Positions 28,274 to 37,939 of a stretch of 64,000 bases of DNA are shown here, one piece after another; within the stretch, counting starts at the first letter, position 1, and each line of letters opens with the position of its first letter. The notes beneath the pieces are model-generated. The model saw only the letters and a program-made list of their open reading frames with translations, did not search any database and was not told the origin of the DNA. Position numbers and translations under genes: made by a program. The stretch covers positions 1 through 64,000 of the forward strand of contig JASANZ010002185.1 in assembly GCA_030849805.1 (NCBI GenBank). The letters are read 5' to 3'. This stretch comes from Sergeia podlipaevii. Taxonomy: Eukaryota > Euglenozoa > Kinetoplastea > Trypanosomatida > Trypanosomatidae.

Positions 28274-31200
28274 ATGGACCAGTCCAACGTGTACGACCTC
28301 CTTGGGAGGCTGCTCTCAACGGACAATGAGGTTCGTAAGGCTGCTGAGGCCGAGTACGAGGCTGCCGTTGCCGCCCAACCCGCCTTCATGATGCACGCTC
28401 TCGCAGAGGTGTGTGGTTCTTCGCAGGATGCCGCGTCTCTCACCATGGCGCTGATTCTTCTCCGCAAGGTGATTAACTCAGAGGCCGCTCCTTTCGCAAC
28501 CGCCGAGCCTGCCGTTCAGAACGCCGTCAAGGGCCACCTCACACAGGTGCTTGGTACGGCCGCTTACAATGGTGCTCGCGGCTCCGCTGTGGCGTGCGTG
28601 TCTGCACTCGCTGTTCAGATGCAGAAGGCACAAATGGTCTGGGAAGAGCTTTGGGCAAACATCTTCACCATTATGGAGAACCCTCAGTCCGGCAATGAGT
28701 TGTTGACTGTGTGCTGCGAGATTGTCTCGGCCTCTGCTGTGGCTATGGGAGCGTACTTCACGTCCCACGCTGCTGCCATTGCCACCGGCCTCAAACATGG
28801 CTTGATTGCGCAGGGCAACAGCAAGGCTGTGAAGCGCTCCGCATTTTCCGCTATTATCCGCCTCTCCAACATGGGCCTCATTGATACGCTGCGACCCCTT
28901 GTTGACGACATGCTCAACGTCATCGCTGAGGCTCTCAATAGCGAGGACTGGGACTCCGCCGCTGAGCTCACCGAGTCTCTCGCGGAGGGCATCAACGAAG
29001 CACCCACCCTGTTCCGCGGCAAGATCGCCAACGTCCTTGGAGGCCTCATGGCAGTTGCTTCCTCCCCCATCGCCCCCGCGAGCGTGCGCCACCGCGCTAT
29101 TGAGGCTCTTCTCACCTATTGCGAGAGCGACCCCAAGGCTGTGCGCAAGGTGCCAGATTTCTCTACTGCCTTTTTTCAGCTTCTCTTCGAGTACACCCTC
29201 ATTAACAACCATCCGGAAGACTGGGACGTTTCCGAGGTGCAGAACGACGAGGACGATCTCGAGGACGACACCGATCAGATCATTGGATGTGCTGGTATTG
29301 ACCGTATTGCCAATGCTCTTGGTGCCCGTAAGCTGCAGGAAACCGCAAAGGGCCTCTTCATGAGCAACATCCAGTCGCCCGAGTGGGAGCGTCGTAACGC
29401 TGCTCTTCTGCTGATCTGCTACTGTGCAGAGGGTATGTCCACCACGTTCGCCAAGATGATTAGCACTCTCGTGCCGTATATTGTTCCCTCCGTAAAGGAC
29501 GACAACAAGTTTGTGCGCGCCAGTGCTCTTGACTGCCTCGCTCAGCTGTGCAACGACTTTGCACCCACACTGCAGCAGCACATGCATCAGACAATCCTCC
29601 CCCCCGTTACTGAAACTCTGTGTGACCCGATTCCCCACGTCGCTGGCAGCGCTGCCCGCTGCCTTGATTCATTCTTTGATAGCGTGGTTGACGATGAAGA
29701 CGATGACGTCGATGTTGGCAAGGTCTTTGCTCCTTACATTGAGCGCATCTGCGTGGACTGTGTTCAGCTGCTTCAAAAGACTCAGTACACTTTTGTTCGT
29801 GAGAACGCTCTTAGCGCGCTCTCTTCTCTGACTTCCACCGGTAAGGAGCTGCTCGCACCGTACACCGATGCTCTTGTGCCCGTGTACCAGGAAGTGCTTG
29901 CCATGCCTGACTCGCCCGACATGATGAACATGAAATGCAAGGCGATCGAGTGTGTGACGCTGCTTGCGTGCGGTGTTGGCAAAGAGAAGTTTTCACCCTA
30001 CGCCGTGGGCGTGTGCAACTATCTCAGTTCATTCTGTGCCCAGGGACTGAGCCCTAACGATGTACGTAGCCGCTTTATTGCTCGAGGGTGGACGTGCATG
30101 GTGGAATGCCTAAAGGAGGATGTGATCCCTTATATGAAGGATGTGATGCCCATGCTTCTGTCCATGATGAATCTGGAGTGCGATGCGGTGCTCAGCGACG
30201 TCCAGGTGGGCGATGATGACGACGAGAACGGCGAGGATGCCGCCAATGGCGTGGAGTCTTGCCGCTTTATCATTCCTGGCGTGGGCGAGAAGGTCGCCAA
30301 GTTCCACACCAGTCTTATCGAGGATAAGGAACTCGCCTCCAACGTAGTCAACGCGATCCTCGGTGAGGTTGGTATTGCGCTTCTGGACTACTTTCCGGAC
30401 ATCGCGCAATCCGCCATTAAGCTGCTGGACTTCATGGTCAACTCTGAGATCCGTGAGAACGGTGCCTTTATTCTAAGCGAGATCATCGAGTGCTACACTA
30501 GCGCGAACATGATAGCTCAGGGTCAGCAGCTCGCTGCCGCCACCTTCCCCGAAGTGATCAAGACAATGGCTAGCGAAGCTGAGACCGATGTGATTGAGAC
30601 TCTTACCCAGCTTGTGCTCCGCTGCGTGACCGCCTACCCAGGTGTCATTGACGGCAGCAATGCTCATATGGTGTGTGAGAAGCTGCTTGCTACCCTCAAC
30701 GAGATGGTGAAGCTCCGCAATGAGAACCTCGCAAAGGCTGCCGAGGAGCACGCGTCGGGAGAAGTGGACGAAGACGCGCTTGACATGCTGGGGGACGAGG
30801 ATGAGAAGCTGCAGTCCGTCATTGAATCTATGGGCGACGTCGTCGGCACACTCCTACAACACGCCAGCGCAACCTTCGCGCCGCTCTTTGTGCAGCACTT
30901 CTTCCCCGTCATTTCAACTTGGTTAGATGCTTCCGCGGACGACTTTAGCGTGAGCCGCGGCTTCGCCATTCTCTGCGACTTTGTAGAGCACGCCAGTAGC
31001 TTCGTCGGCCCCTCCCTCTCCGCCATGTGCTCCAGCACCATTGCCTTTGGGCACTCCCGCACGGATGCCGGTCTGCTGCAGAGTAACTTTTACATGATGA
31101 ACGTTCTCACGCAGTACCTTGGTCATCACGGGGACGTCGCCGTTGCTGCTGGCGTGAACGTTGGCGACTTTGTGAGCCAGGCGAAGGGGATCTTGATCAC

Positions 31201-31534
31201 CTTCCTCACGGCCCCAGAGTCCGCCACCGAGGACTACGCCTACACCGCTTGCAATGCCGTGAGTGCCCTCGTCACGATGCTCAGCTTCTACGGCACTGGG
31301 CCACTTGCATCTGAGGCAGCCTTCCTTCTGCAGACTGTCGTCAGCCGCCTCCCTGTTCACGGCGATGAGGTCGAGGCCGTTCGCGTTCATGATCGCGTGC
31401 TCGGCTGGCTCGTGGGCAACAGCCCGCTTCTGCAGACGAATCCGAGCGCCTCTGGAAGCATCCTTTCCCAACTGAAGGCCGCCACCCCTAAGACTCTCTC
31501 CGAGGACGCTAAGATGCAGCTTAAGACCATGTAA
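28274..31534 (+). CDS. Importin-beta family karyopherin, importin-5/Kap121-like
   Basis: A 1086-residue protein built of HEAT repeats throughout, close to the length of human IPO5 (about 1097). The N-terminal helices MDQSNVYDLLGRLLSTDNEV and ALILLRKVINSE match the importin-5/RanBP6 Ran-binding start. An acidic loop at about residues 322-335 (EVQNDEDDLEDDTDQ) sits where IPO5 carries its acidic insertion. Further acidic loops lie near 473 (DDEDDDVDVG) and near 640 (GDDDDENGED). Together these support Kap121/IPO5 rather than importin-beta1 or importin-4, although importin-4 is the nearest alternative. It imports ribosomal proteins and histones through nuclear pores with RanGTP. Strong C/G third-position bias suggests high expression. 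Confidence 0.9.
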   Translation: MDQSNVYDLLGRLLSTDNEVRKAAEAEYEAAVAAQPAFMMHALAEVCGSSQDAASLTMALILLRKVINSEAAPFATAEPAVQNAVKGHLTQVLGTAAYNGARGSAVACVSALAVQMQKAQMVWEELWANIFTIMENPQSGNELLTVCCEIVSASAVAMGAYFTSHAAAIATGLKHGLIAQGNSKAVKRSAFSAIIRLSNMGLIDTLRPLVDDMLNVIAEALNSEDWDSAAELTESLAEGINEAPTLFRGKIANVLGGLMAVASSPIAPASVRHRAIEALLTYCESDPKAVRKVPDFSTAFFQLLFEYTLINNHPEDWDVSEVQNDEDDLEDDTDQIIGCAGIDRIANALGARKLQETAKGLFMSNIQSPEWERRNAALLLICYCAEGMSTTFAKMISTLVPYIVPSVKDDNKFVRASALDCLAQLCNDFAPTLQQHMHQTILPPVTETLCDPIPHVAGSAARCLDSFFDSVVDDEDDDVDVGKVFAPYIERICVDCVQLLQKTQYTFVRENALSALSSLTSTGKELLAPYTDALVPVYQEVLAMPDSPDMMNMKCKAIECVTLLACGVGKEKFSPYAVGVCNYLSSFCAQGLSPNDVRSRFIARGWTCMVECLKEDVIPYMKDVMPMLLSMMNLECDAVLSDVQVGDDDDENGEDAANGVESCRFIIPGVGEKVAKFHTSLIEDKELASNVVNAILGEVGIALLDYFPDIAQSAIKLLDFMVNSEIRENGAFILSEIIECYTSANMIAQGQQLAAATFPEVIKTMASEAETDVIETLTQLVLRCVTAYPGVIDGSNAHMVCEKLLATLNEMVKLRNENLAKAAEEHASGEVDEDALDMLGDEDEKLQSVIESMGDVVGTLLQHASATFAPLFVQHFFPVISTWLDASADDFSVSRGFAILCDFVEHASSFVGPSLSAMCSSTIAFGHSRTDAGLLQSNFYMMNVLTQYLGHHGDVAVAAGVNVGDFVSQAKGILITFLTAPESATEDYAYTACNAVSALVTMLSFYGTGPLASEAAFLLQTVVSRLPVHGDEVEAVRVHDRVLGWLVGNSPLLQTNPSASGSILSQLKAATPKTLSEDAKMQLKTM

Positions 31535-33087
31535 GATTTTTCAAATGGCAGATTAGTACGTGGTGAGTATGTGTGTTTGCGTGCTATTGTACCACATTTT
31601 GGTAGGACTGAGGGGAAAAAATATTATTACAAAGAGGTGATTCATGAAGAAGAATGAGGCAAAATAGTTGTGGTTAGCCAAACATGCCAGCATTGGATAG
31701 AAGATTGTGCATTTTTTATTGTTAATGGGAGGAATGTGGAATAAAAGGCGTGAATGAATTGCGTAGCCGCTCGCACGCATCACAACCCTGTAAAAGAAGT
31801 TTTTGTCTCTTATCTCTCTCCCTTCATATATGTGCTGATGGCTCTGTCTTCTTCCCCATTCCTTTTCTTTTTTCTTCACTGTATGCTAACTACTTTATAA
31901 AATTCCAATGTGCCACACGTTGTGGCTTGCTTAGTATCATTGTTTGTATTTACAATTGCCTAATGAACAGGCTTACCACAATGGTGCACTGGACACGGGA
32001 ACAGCAAGGGGGAGAGGGAAGAAGAAGAGGGGGAGGGGGAAGTACATAGAGAGAAACATAGGGGGAGTGGGAGATGTAGAGGGAGCGGAGTGGCAATGTG
32101 CATGAAGGCGGTGGGCTCCTTCCCATAGAAGGAGAGAAAAAAAAGTTAGCCATTATATTGGGACCTTTGGTATCCCCTTTTTGCAGTTCCTTTCAATCGA
32201 CTGATGGAGAACGTTAAGAGGAAGTAAAGTGAGACAGTAAGTGACTATATATATATTAAGTGAAAGAAGCAGTTTGAACTATAAACATACGCACGCACAC
32301 GATACAGTAACGGGAGGAGGGGGAGGGGGGGAAAGGAAAGTATTCAACAAAGGACGAAGAAAACTTTTTATCCGCAACAATTCAGAGCGGGGAAGGTCCC
32401 CTCAGCTAACAGGCGTGCTTCATTAAGAGCAATTGCTACGGAGGAAGGGAGGCAACTCCTTCATCCCTCTACGCTCTGACGAACACTTCAATTTCCTTTT
32501 TGAAGTGAAAAGGGAGAAGGGTAGGAAACGTCCTTTTGTAAATGGATCTGTGTGTTACTAAAGCCTAAAATAAACTCTGACTAAGGCTTCCCCCCACTAC
32601 TTTATTTATAGAATCTTCATGATAAAGTAATATAAAATAATAAAAAAAGAGAATTGTTCTGATTTGCGCTGTCTCCACGTTGGCACCATGCTCACATCGA
32701 CTAATTAGGAACAGGATACTTCGCTGATGTCATGCGTTGTATATATAGAGCCTCCTTTTCCTAAACACTTTTTTTTTACATGCTAATATTGCTTCCTTCT
32801 CGAGTATTGTGAGTTTTTCTTTATTTTGCTTTTTCTTTTTCTTTTTTGCCTGATCCTTTACATTGCATATTACTTTCACAGAACCATATATACCGAGGGT
32901 CCTCGTATCGCACTCAAGCTAAAAACAACAGTAATAATAATAGACAGCGTATTGCGAATAATCATATCTCTTTATAGGATATCTTCTATGTGTGCGTGTG
33001 TGTTTGTTTCTTTCCTTCCTTCGCTCATCATCTAGAATCTCGCTTCTGTAAAAGCAAAGCAAACAAAAAAAAAATCATATTAAAAGA
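31535..33087. other. 1.55-kb spacer with inverted repeats
   Basis: This long spacer has no convincing protein gene; open frames lack an ATG start or are low-complexity. It contains purine-rich blocks (32008-32090, 32310-32345) and the inverted repeats at 32426-32507 that are listed separately. A plausible acceptor for the next gene is not obvious near its ATG. Confidence 0.6.
32426..32507. other. Two adjacent potential RNA hairpins
   Basis: AGAGC at 32426-32430 can pair with GCTCT at 32473-32477, enclosing GAAGGGAG and CTCCTTC, which also pair with one bulge. Immediately after, CACTTCAA at 32484-32491 and TTGAAGTG at 32500-32507 form a perfect 8-bp stem with an 8-base loop. It may be a small non-coding RNA or a 3' UTR element. 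It may also be chance. Confidence 0.35.
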
Positions 33088-33486
33088 ATGGGGTCCAGTG
33101 CTTCTAGGGACTGCTTTGATCCGTTTGCTCCCAACACTCCTCTCGTGGGCATATGTCTCTGTTCGTTACTTTTCAACTCAGTTCAAGGTGGTGTGATGCG
33201 GCGAATGAATCTGTACAGCAACATCCCGTTGCTTTATGCGCTTGGCGTGTCGAACGCGTTTTACGGGCTAGTTTATCTCCCAAAGGCGGCGGCACAAATT
33301 GGCTTCTTTTCTGCTCTTTACTTCACAATTGCGCCGAGGTACAAGCTGCTTTACACATGTCGTTTATTTCCTAGACAGGTCCACTATGCAATTGGGGGCG
33401 GCTACATGGCGTATCACACCTACCGCTACCTAGAGGCCGTCAATGAGTTTGAGGACGCGGGCGAAGACGTTGAGGATAGTATTTAG
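33088..33486 (+). CDS. Small membrane protein with possible myristoylation site (132 aa)
   Basis: A family is not recognised. The first ATG (33088) gives MGSSASRDCF, where Gly2 and Ser6 satisfy the N-myristoylation pattern. An alternative start at the Met in GVMRRMNLY (33196) would remove it. Hydrophobic segments occur at about residues 17-33 (TPLVGICLCSLLFNSV) and 46-78 (NIPLLYALGVSNAFYGLVYL and onward), with a weaker one near 98-108. The C-terminal 15 residues are acidic (FEDAGEDVEDSI). Coding-like codon use over its length and the compact hydrophobic pattern support a real small organellar or endomembrane protein. The function is unknown. Confidence 0.68.
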   Translation: MGSSASRDCFDPFAPNTPLVGICLCSLLFNSVQGGVMRRMNLYSNIPLLYALGVSNAFYGLVYLPKAAAQIGFFSALYFTIAPRYKLLYTCRLFPRQVHYAIGGGYMAYHTYRYLEAVNEFEDAGEDVEDSI

Positions 33487-34198
33487 TAATCATTCTCGGC
33501 TTGTATAACAGCAACTCTCTCTCTTGTTTTTCTTTCTTACTCACATTATTCTCAAAATTGTGGGAAAAGAGTTGACACTATCTTTATTGGCATATATTTC
33601 CTCATCCAGATTACTTTTCAAAAAAAAAAAAAAAGGAACAAAGAAGAATCAATACGAACAAAAAAAACGTTTTATTCAATCAATCGAGAAGGCCGAAAAA
33701 ATGTTTTTTTTAAAAAATAAGAATAGACTTTCATAGTGTTTGTTTGTTTGCTTTGAGTTGAGTGTTGAGGGTCTTAGCCACTAGTTCCAGTTCCGTTTAA
33801 TGCTGATTTTTTTTTCCCTTTTCTTCAATTGTCTCACATACGCAATATCCAACCACAAAAACTTATCAAAAAGAGACTGCACTGTCAGGATTTTTTGTGA
33901 GGCGTTGCGGCTGGTGCAGCTTCGTAAACGAGAGAACAAAATACTTTTTTCTTTGATTTTTTTCTGCACTGCAGAACCACTTGTTAATCACTCTCTTATT
34001 ACTTCACTTCTTTTTTTTTTTCTTCTAATTGTATGCATGCTAAAGTTTTTTTTTTTTTTTCAAGCTCACAGTAGGGAGACATTAGTGAGCATAGGCCACT
34101 CTTTTCAGAAACACCGCCCCGGCTCATCGCTCCAGTTTCTTTTTTCTTTTCTCTTCTTTAAACCGCACACCTTTTACATTTGTTGTTATTGAAGTCTA
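33487..34198. other. Spacer upstream of CstF-64
   Basis: AT-rich with A and T runs. The best acceptor is T14-CAAG at 34046-34064, giving a leader of about 135 bases without an upstream ATG. A frame at 33800-34192 is T-rich and hydrophobic and is not considered a gene. Confidence 0.6.
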
Positions 34199-35149
34199 AT
34201 GCAGTCACGTACTCAGAACCCAGGCGTTTTCTTCACAGGTGTCCAACTGAACGTTGAGCCGACCCATCTACGTCGACTCTTTGAGAGCATTGGGCATGTA
34301 GTGGACTTCCGTCTTCTAGGGCCCTCTCCCGGAAAGGACTTTCGCTTTGGTCTTGTAGAGTATTCGGATAGCAAGACTGCCGAGGATGCCATTGCACGAC
34401 TCAATGGCCATATGCTAGGCGAGCGGGCGATTCACGTGACAGTACCGAAGCCCCGTGCGACCACCACGGCCACCAGCAGCTTCCGTGGAGGACTGGGTAG
34501 TGGTGCCAAGCGACGGCGAGAGCAGTACGTGGCGGAGCGCGAGCCCGCCAAGGACCTGGTGCAGTTTCCTCGCCACTTTAATGACCCTGCTCTAGGCAGG
34601 GATGATTCCATCGTGCTGGAGCGTCTCCGAGGCATGGAGGTCAAAGATGCGTACGAAGCAGTTGAGCAGCTGCGTGTGCTCGCGCTGGAACGCAAACACG
34701 AGGCGCGTCTTTTACTTCAGGATAACCCCGCATTGCGTTCAGCGGTGGTGATGATCTTGCAGCACGCTGGCAAACTTCCCATGCACAACCTTCCCGCAGC
34801 AGCATTTCAAAGCGCCGCGGCTGCGGCGGAGGCGGCAGCGCAGAGGGCAAAGCAAACCGCCGCAGCTACTGGTGGTGGTGGTGGTGGTAGTGGTGGCAGT
34901 GGTGGATCAGCGGGGTCGTCTTCTACCCCAGTTGCTGCCTCTAGTGCACCAGCAGCCGCGCCGGTTCCGGCCACAACGGAGGAACAGAGAGACGAAGTTC
35001 TGCAAATCATCTCGAGCATGAGTGAGGCGGATGTAGAGAGAGTGGCGACTATGTCTGACGCGGACCTCGCCAGCATCCCGGATGTAGCGCAGCGTAAGCA
35101 ACTTGAAGTGTTACGGGACCGTTTGCTGGAGATGAGCAACGAGTTGTAG
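34199..35149 (+). CDS. CSTF2: Cleavage stimulation factor 64 kDa subunit-like protein
   Basis: This 316-residue RNA-binding protein acts in mRNA 3'-end formation, which in trypanosomatids is coupled to downstream trans-splicing. Residues about 9-84 are an RRM with RNP2 GVFFTGVQL and RNP1 KDFRFGLVEY. Residues about 135-200 resemble the CstF-64 hinge that binds CstF-77 (AYEAVEQLRVLALERKHEAR). A Gly/Ala/Ser linker spans about 205-265. The last 50 residues (DVERVATMSDADLASIPDVA) match the small C-terminal helical domain of CstF-64/Rna15. It is shorter than the human protein (about 577) because the Pro/Gly and MEARA regions are absent. The combination of RRM, hinge and C-terminal domain makes the call good. 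Confidence 0.88.
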   Translation: MQSRTQNPGVFFTGVQLNVEPTHLRRLFESIGHVVDFRLLGPSPGKDFRFGLVEYSDSKTAEDAIARLNGHMLGERAIHVTVPKPRATTTATSSFRGGLGSGAKRRREQYVAEREPAKDLVQFPRHFNDPALGRDDSIVLERLRGMEVKDAYEAVEQLRVLALERKHEARLLLQDNPALRSAVVMILQHAGKLPMHNLPAAAFQSAAAAAEAAAQRAKQTAAATGGGGGGSGGSGGSAGSSSTPVAASSAPAAAPVPATTEEQRDEVLQIISSMSEADVERVATMSDADLASIPDVAQRKQLEVLRDRLLEMSNEL

Positions 35150-36007
35150 CGTTCATAACAATGAATGGAAAGCAGCTGCTATGGTGTTGATGGAGACGGT
35201 GATGAAGGCGTTGTTGTTATTGGGGGGGGGGGGAACACGCTACGCAGCCCGTTCGTCTTCTGTATGATGCCAACAAGAGCATTGTTGCTTTGACTACTAA
35301 GTATGGCCGAATTGGCGAAAATTAACAACGACAAAAGTTCATTTACATGCATTTACATTTACTGATTGAATGCCTCTTTACGGGAGTGGGGAGGGAGGGA
35401 GGGAGCAGATACGTTTAACCACCGCAAGTGGGCATTAATAGGATCCGTTTTTGCTATTGCTTTCTTTTATTTTTTTCTATCATCCTTCTCTATATTCTTT
35501 TCACTCCCATTTTTTTTTGTTTCTTAATGCACCTTTTACACAAAAGTATTGAAGCAGGTTTATAGGCTGCACTTACCGCGCCGATAGCGCACAAGCACAC
35601 ACACACATATATATATAGAGAGGGATAGATAACATTGTAGAAGGGCACGGCAACCCTACCTACTTCTTTTTTTTCTTTTTGAGGGGAAATAGAAAGGGTG
35701 TTAAGTCCGGTCCGTCATCTCGCCATTGCCCCTTTTCTTTTTGTGTGCGGTGTGACTCTGTACTTGTACTTGAAAAGGCTTTCATATTTTTTCTTCCTTG
35801 TACCTCTATATACGTAGTGGGCGAAGACAGAAGTAAACACTTTTAAATATTCACTCCCGTTTGTTTTTTTCTTCTTCCCATTATTTTTTTCTTTTGTAGA
35901 GCGTCACATCTTGTTGTCTTTTTTTGTTGCTTTATGTAGCACTACAAGGGCACTTTTGCATCTTTTTATTTACTAGTTTTTTATAATACACTTGTGTAGG
36001 CACCATC
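35150..36007. other. Spacer between CstF-64 and XK-like gene
   Basis: It contains a G run at 35221-35233, a TA/GA run near 35606-35622 and T-rich DNA. It ends in the acceptor-like CTTGTGTAG with the AG at 35998-35999, 8 bases before the ATG. No gene is supported. Confidence 0.6.
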
Positions 36008-37939
36008 ATGGCAGCTGCTCAACCACTTCAGGTAGATTTCATTGACTCGTCTGACAATGACAACTCGCACGCAGCTGGCATTGATATTGTGCCCGATGGA
36101 AATGGCCGCCAGGAACAGCAAGCACGCGAGAATAGTGGAACTCCGCAACTGTGGTGGGGGTCGCTGTCCAACGCTCTCGATGGAGCCTCCACGCGCTTCT
36201 TTGGTAATTACGGCTCAGCAAATACTGAGCCCTTCCCAGTAGAGCAGACTCGCATGTCAGATACCTCGTCACCGCTTGACCGCGTGTGCAATGACGTTGG
36301 CGCGTCCAGTTCTACTTCATTTGACTCTACAGACACTTCGGGCTCCACGTATGGAGAGGAAAATGTGTTGGACGATCCAAGCACGCGCAGTGTGCACGTA
36401 GACCTGCGCGAGGCTATTTTGCAGTACCAGCGCACGCCTTCCCCGCTAGGGCTCAATATGATTCTCGCAACCCTCAAGTCGGGAACAACGCTCATTGACG
36501 GCAATGTGTTCAGTGCGGCGGCTGGCAATCCATTTCTGATTCGCACCTGTCTGGACTCGGGTTTTGTGGACACGCAGGACCCCGTTGTGCGGCGCATTAT
36601 CCAAGAGGAGCTCGAGCGTGTCTTGGTTGGTGACCCGTATAAAGGAGAATATGTTGACGCGTCGCAAGCCGACTATCTCCGTGTGCTCTGCAACGTGCCA
36701 AGCAGTCGCATTTCTCAGCAGCAGATGGTCCTGCTCCGGTATTCGGGGTTTGAGTTCATTAAAATAATGTTTGATTGCCCACATTTGTTAGCAGACCTGG
36801 CGCAGCCTAAGATGTGGACCTATCTCCCATTTCGCGTGCTGCATATCGTTAACTTAGTCACAGGCTGGCTGACAATCATTGTCTCCCTTCTTTCGACTGC
36901 AGCCACGGTATGGATTACGGTATATTGGCTTATTGACGGTAGACAGCGCAACTATGGGTACTGGACAATTATCTGCTATGTGGGCGGCTATGTTGTGAGT
37001 TTTGTGTGCACAATGCGCATGGAGCAGGACAAAATCAAGCGCTATGAAGATCAGGTGTGGTCTTACCCTGACAACAACGTCAAGGTGATTCCCATTATCC
37101 CCTTTTTTGAGATTGCTCTCACGTACACGGCGCTGCGGTACGAGCTGCTCGAAGACAAGCGTGCCTACTTCGTCATTCGGTATGATCTCCGCAAGGGTAT
37201 GGGACTGCAGCAGATGATTCACTGCTTCTGCTTTGCTATCCCGCAGCTGATTCTGCAGGGTTTTCTCTTCACCGATAGAAACACGAATAGAGCCGAGAGA
37301 GGCATCAGTGCGGTTTGCTTTTGGCTTCTTGTTGGCAGCAGCTTAGCATCTTTTATTATCTCCATATTTGCCTACGTGCGCATGGTGATATTTCCTCATT
37401 CCTGCAACGCTCTAGGCTTTGCCTTCATGACGATTGATTCCACAAAGCATAGCAATTATCAAAAGCAACAGCGCGTTATGCCTGCGGAGATCATCACACG
37501 CATGTTGAATCTCTTTACACTGTACTTCCTCGACGCTGCGGCGATGTCGTTGTTGATTTATCTGCTGAATCTTTCGGGTTGCAATGCCTCTGTCAAGATC
37601 TTTCTCTCGATTGATATTGCCGTTGTCTCCATCACCATTGTAGGGATACTACTCATTATGGTGTACGCAAAATTCTCTAACTTGATGGGTCTCGCATGCA
37701 TTCCTGCCCTTATTATGCAGATTGCGTACTTCCCCTTTACAAAGGTGAACGCGCAGTCACAGGAGGTTGGCTCATGTAGCTTACTCATGTACCACACTTC
37801 CGCATGGATGTGCGCTATGTTTATCACTTTTGGCTGTGTATGTGTTTCCTTCTTGGGTTGGCTAGGCATAATCTTGTATCAAGTCTTCACTCGTAAGCCC
37901 ATCCATCAAACGTTGCTTGACACGTATCTTGATATGTAG
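36008..37939 (+). CDS. Multispan membrane protein resembling XK-family scramblases
   Basis: A 643-residue protein. Residues 1-275 are cytosolic by composition and include a Ser/Thr-rich disordered start and a helical domain from about 125 to 265. From about residue 278 to the end there are roughly nine or ten transmembrane segments (LVTGWLTIIVSLLSTAATVW, IDIAVVSITIVGILLIMVYA and others). Charged loops and the segment MIHCFCFAIPQLILQGFLF resemble the E-x-x-PQ-hhhQ motif region of XK/XKR phospholipid scramblases. The preceding IIPFFEIALTYTALRYE fits the family as well. An XK-related role in lipid scrambling is a moderate-confidence inference; an unrelated multispan family is possible. The C terminus is short and polar (HQTLLDTYLDM). 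Confidence 0.7.
   Translation: MAAAQPLQVDFIDSSDNDNSHAAGIDIVPDGNGRQEQQARENSGTPQLWWGSLSNALDGASTRFFGNYGSANTEPFPVEQTRMSDTSSPLDRVCNDVGASSSTSFDSTDTSGSTYGEENVLDDPSTRSVHVDLREAILQYQRTPSPLGLNMILATLKSGTTLIDGNVFSAAAGNPFLIRTCLDSGFVDTQDPVVRRIIQEELERVLVGDPYKGEYVDASQADYLRVLCNVPSSRISQQQMVLLRYSGFEFIKIMFDCPHLLADLAQPKMWTYLPFRVLHIVNLVTGWLTIIVSLLSTAATVWITVYWLIDGRQRNYGYWTIICYVGGYVVSFVCTMRMEQDKIKRYEDQVWSYPDNNVKVIPIIPFFEIALTYTALRYELLEDKRAYFVIRYDLRKGMGLQQMIHCFCFAIPQLILQGFLFTDRNTNRAERGISAVCFWLLVGSSLASFIISIFAYVRMVIFPHSCNALGFAFMTIDSTKHSNYQKQQRVMPAEIITRMLNLFTLYFLDAAAMSLLIYLLNLSGCNASVKIFLSIDIAVVSITIVGILLIMVYAKFSNLMGLACIPALIMQIAYFPFTKVNAQSQEVGSCSLLMYHTSAWMCAMFITFGCVCVSFLGWLGIILYQVFTRKPIHQTLLDTYLDM

Noticed and set aside
28478..29638. 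Long open frame (386 codons) on the - strand
   Set aside because: It lies entirely inside the importin gene on the opposite strand. Strong GC3 bias in that gene removes antisense stops, and the translation has no recognisable domain.
32620..32730. CATGATAAAG and CTGATT/CTGATG elements suggesting a C/D box snoRNA
   Set aside because: The C box deviates from RTGATGA and no terminal stem or paired C'/D' boxes could be found.
33800..34192. 130-codon hydrophobic frame upstream of CstF-64
   Set aside because: It runs through T tracts and overlaps the CstF-64 acceptor. Phe/Leu-rich content is what T-rich spacer always gives.
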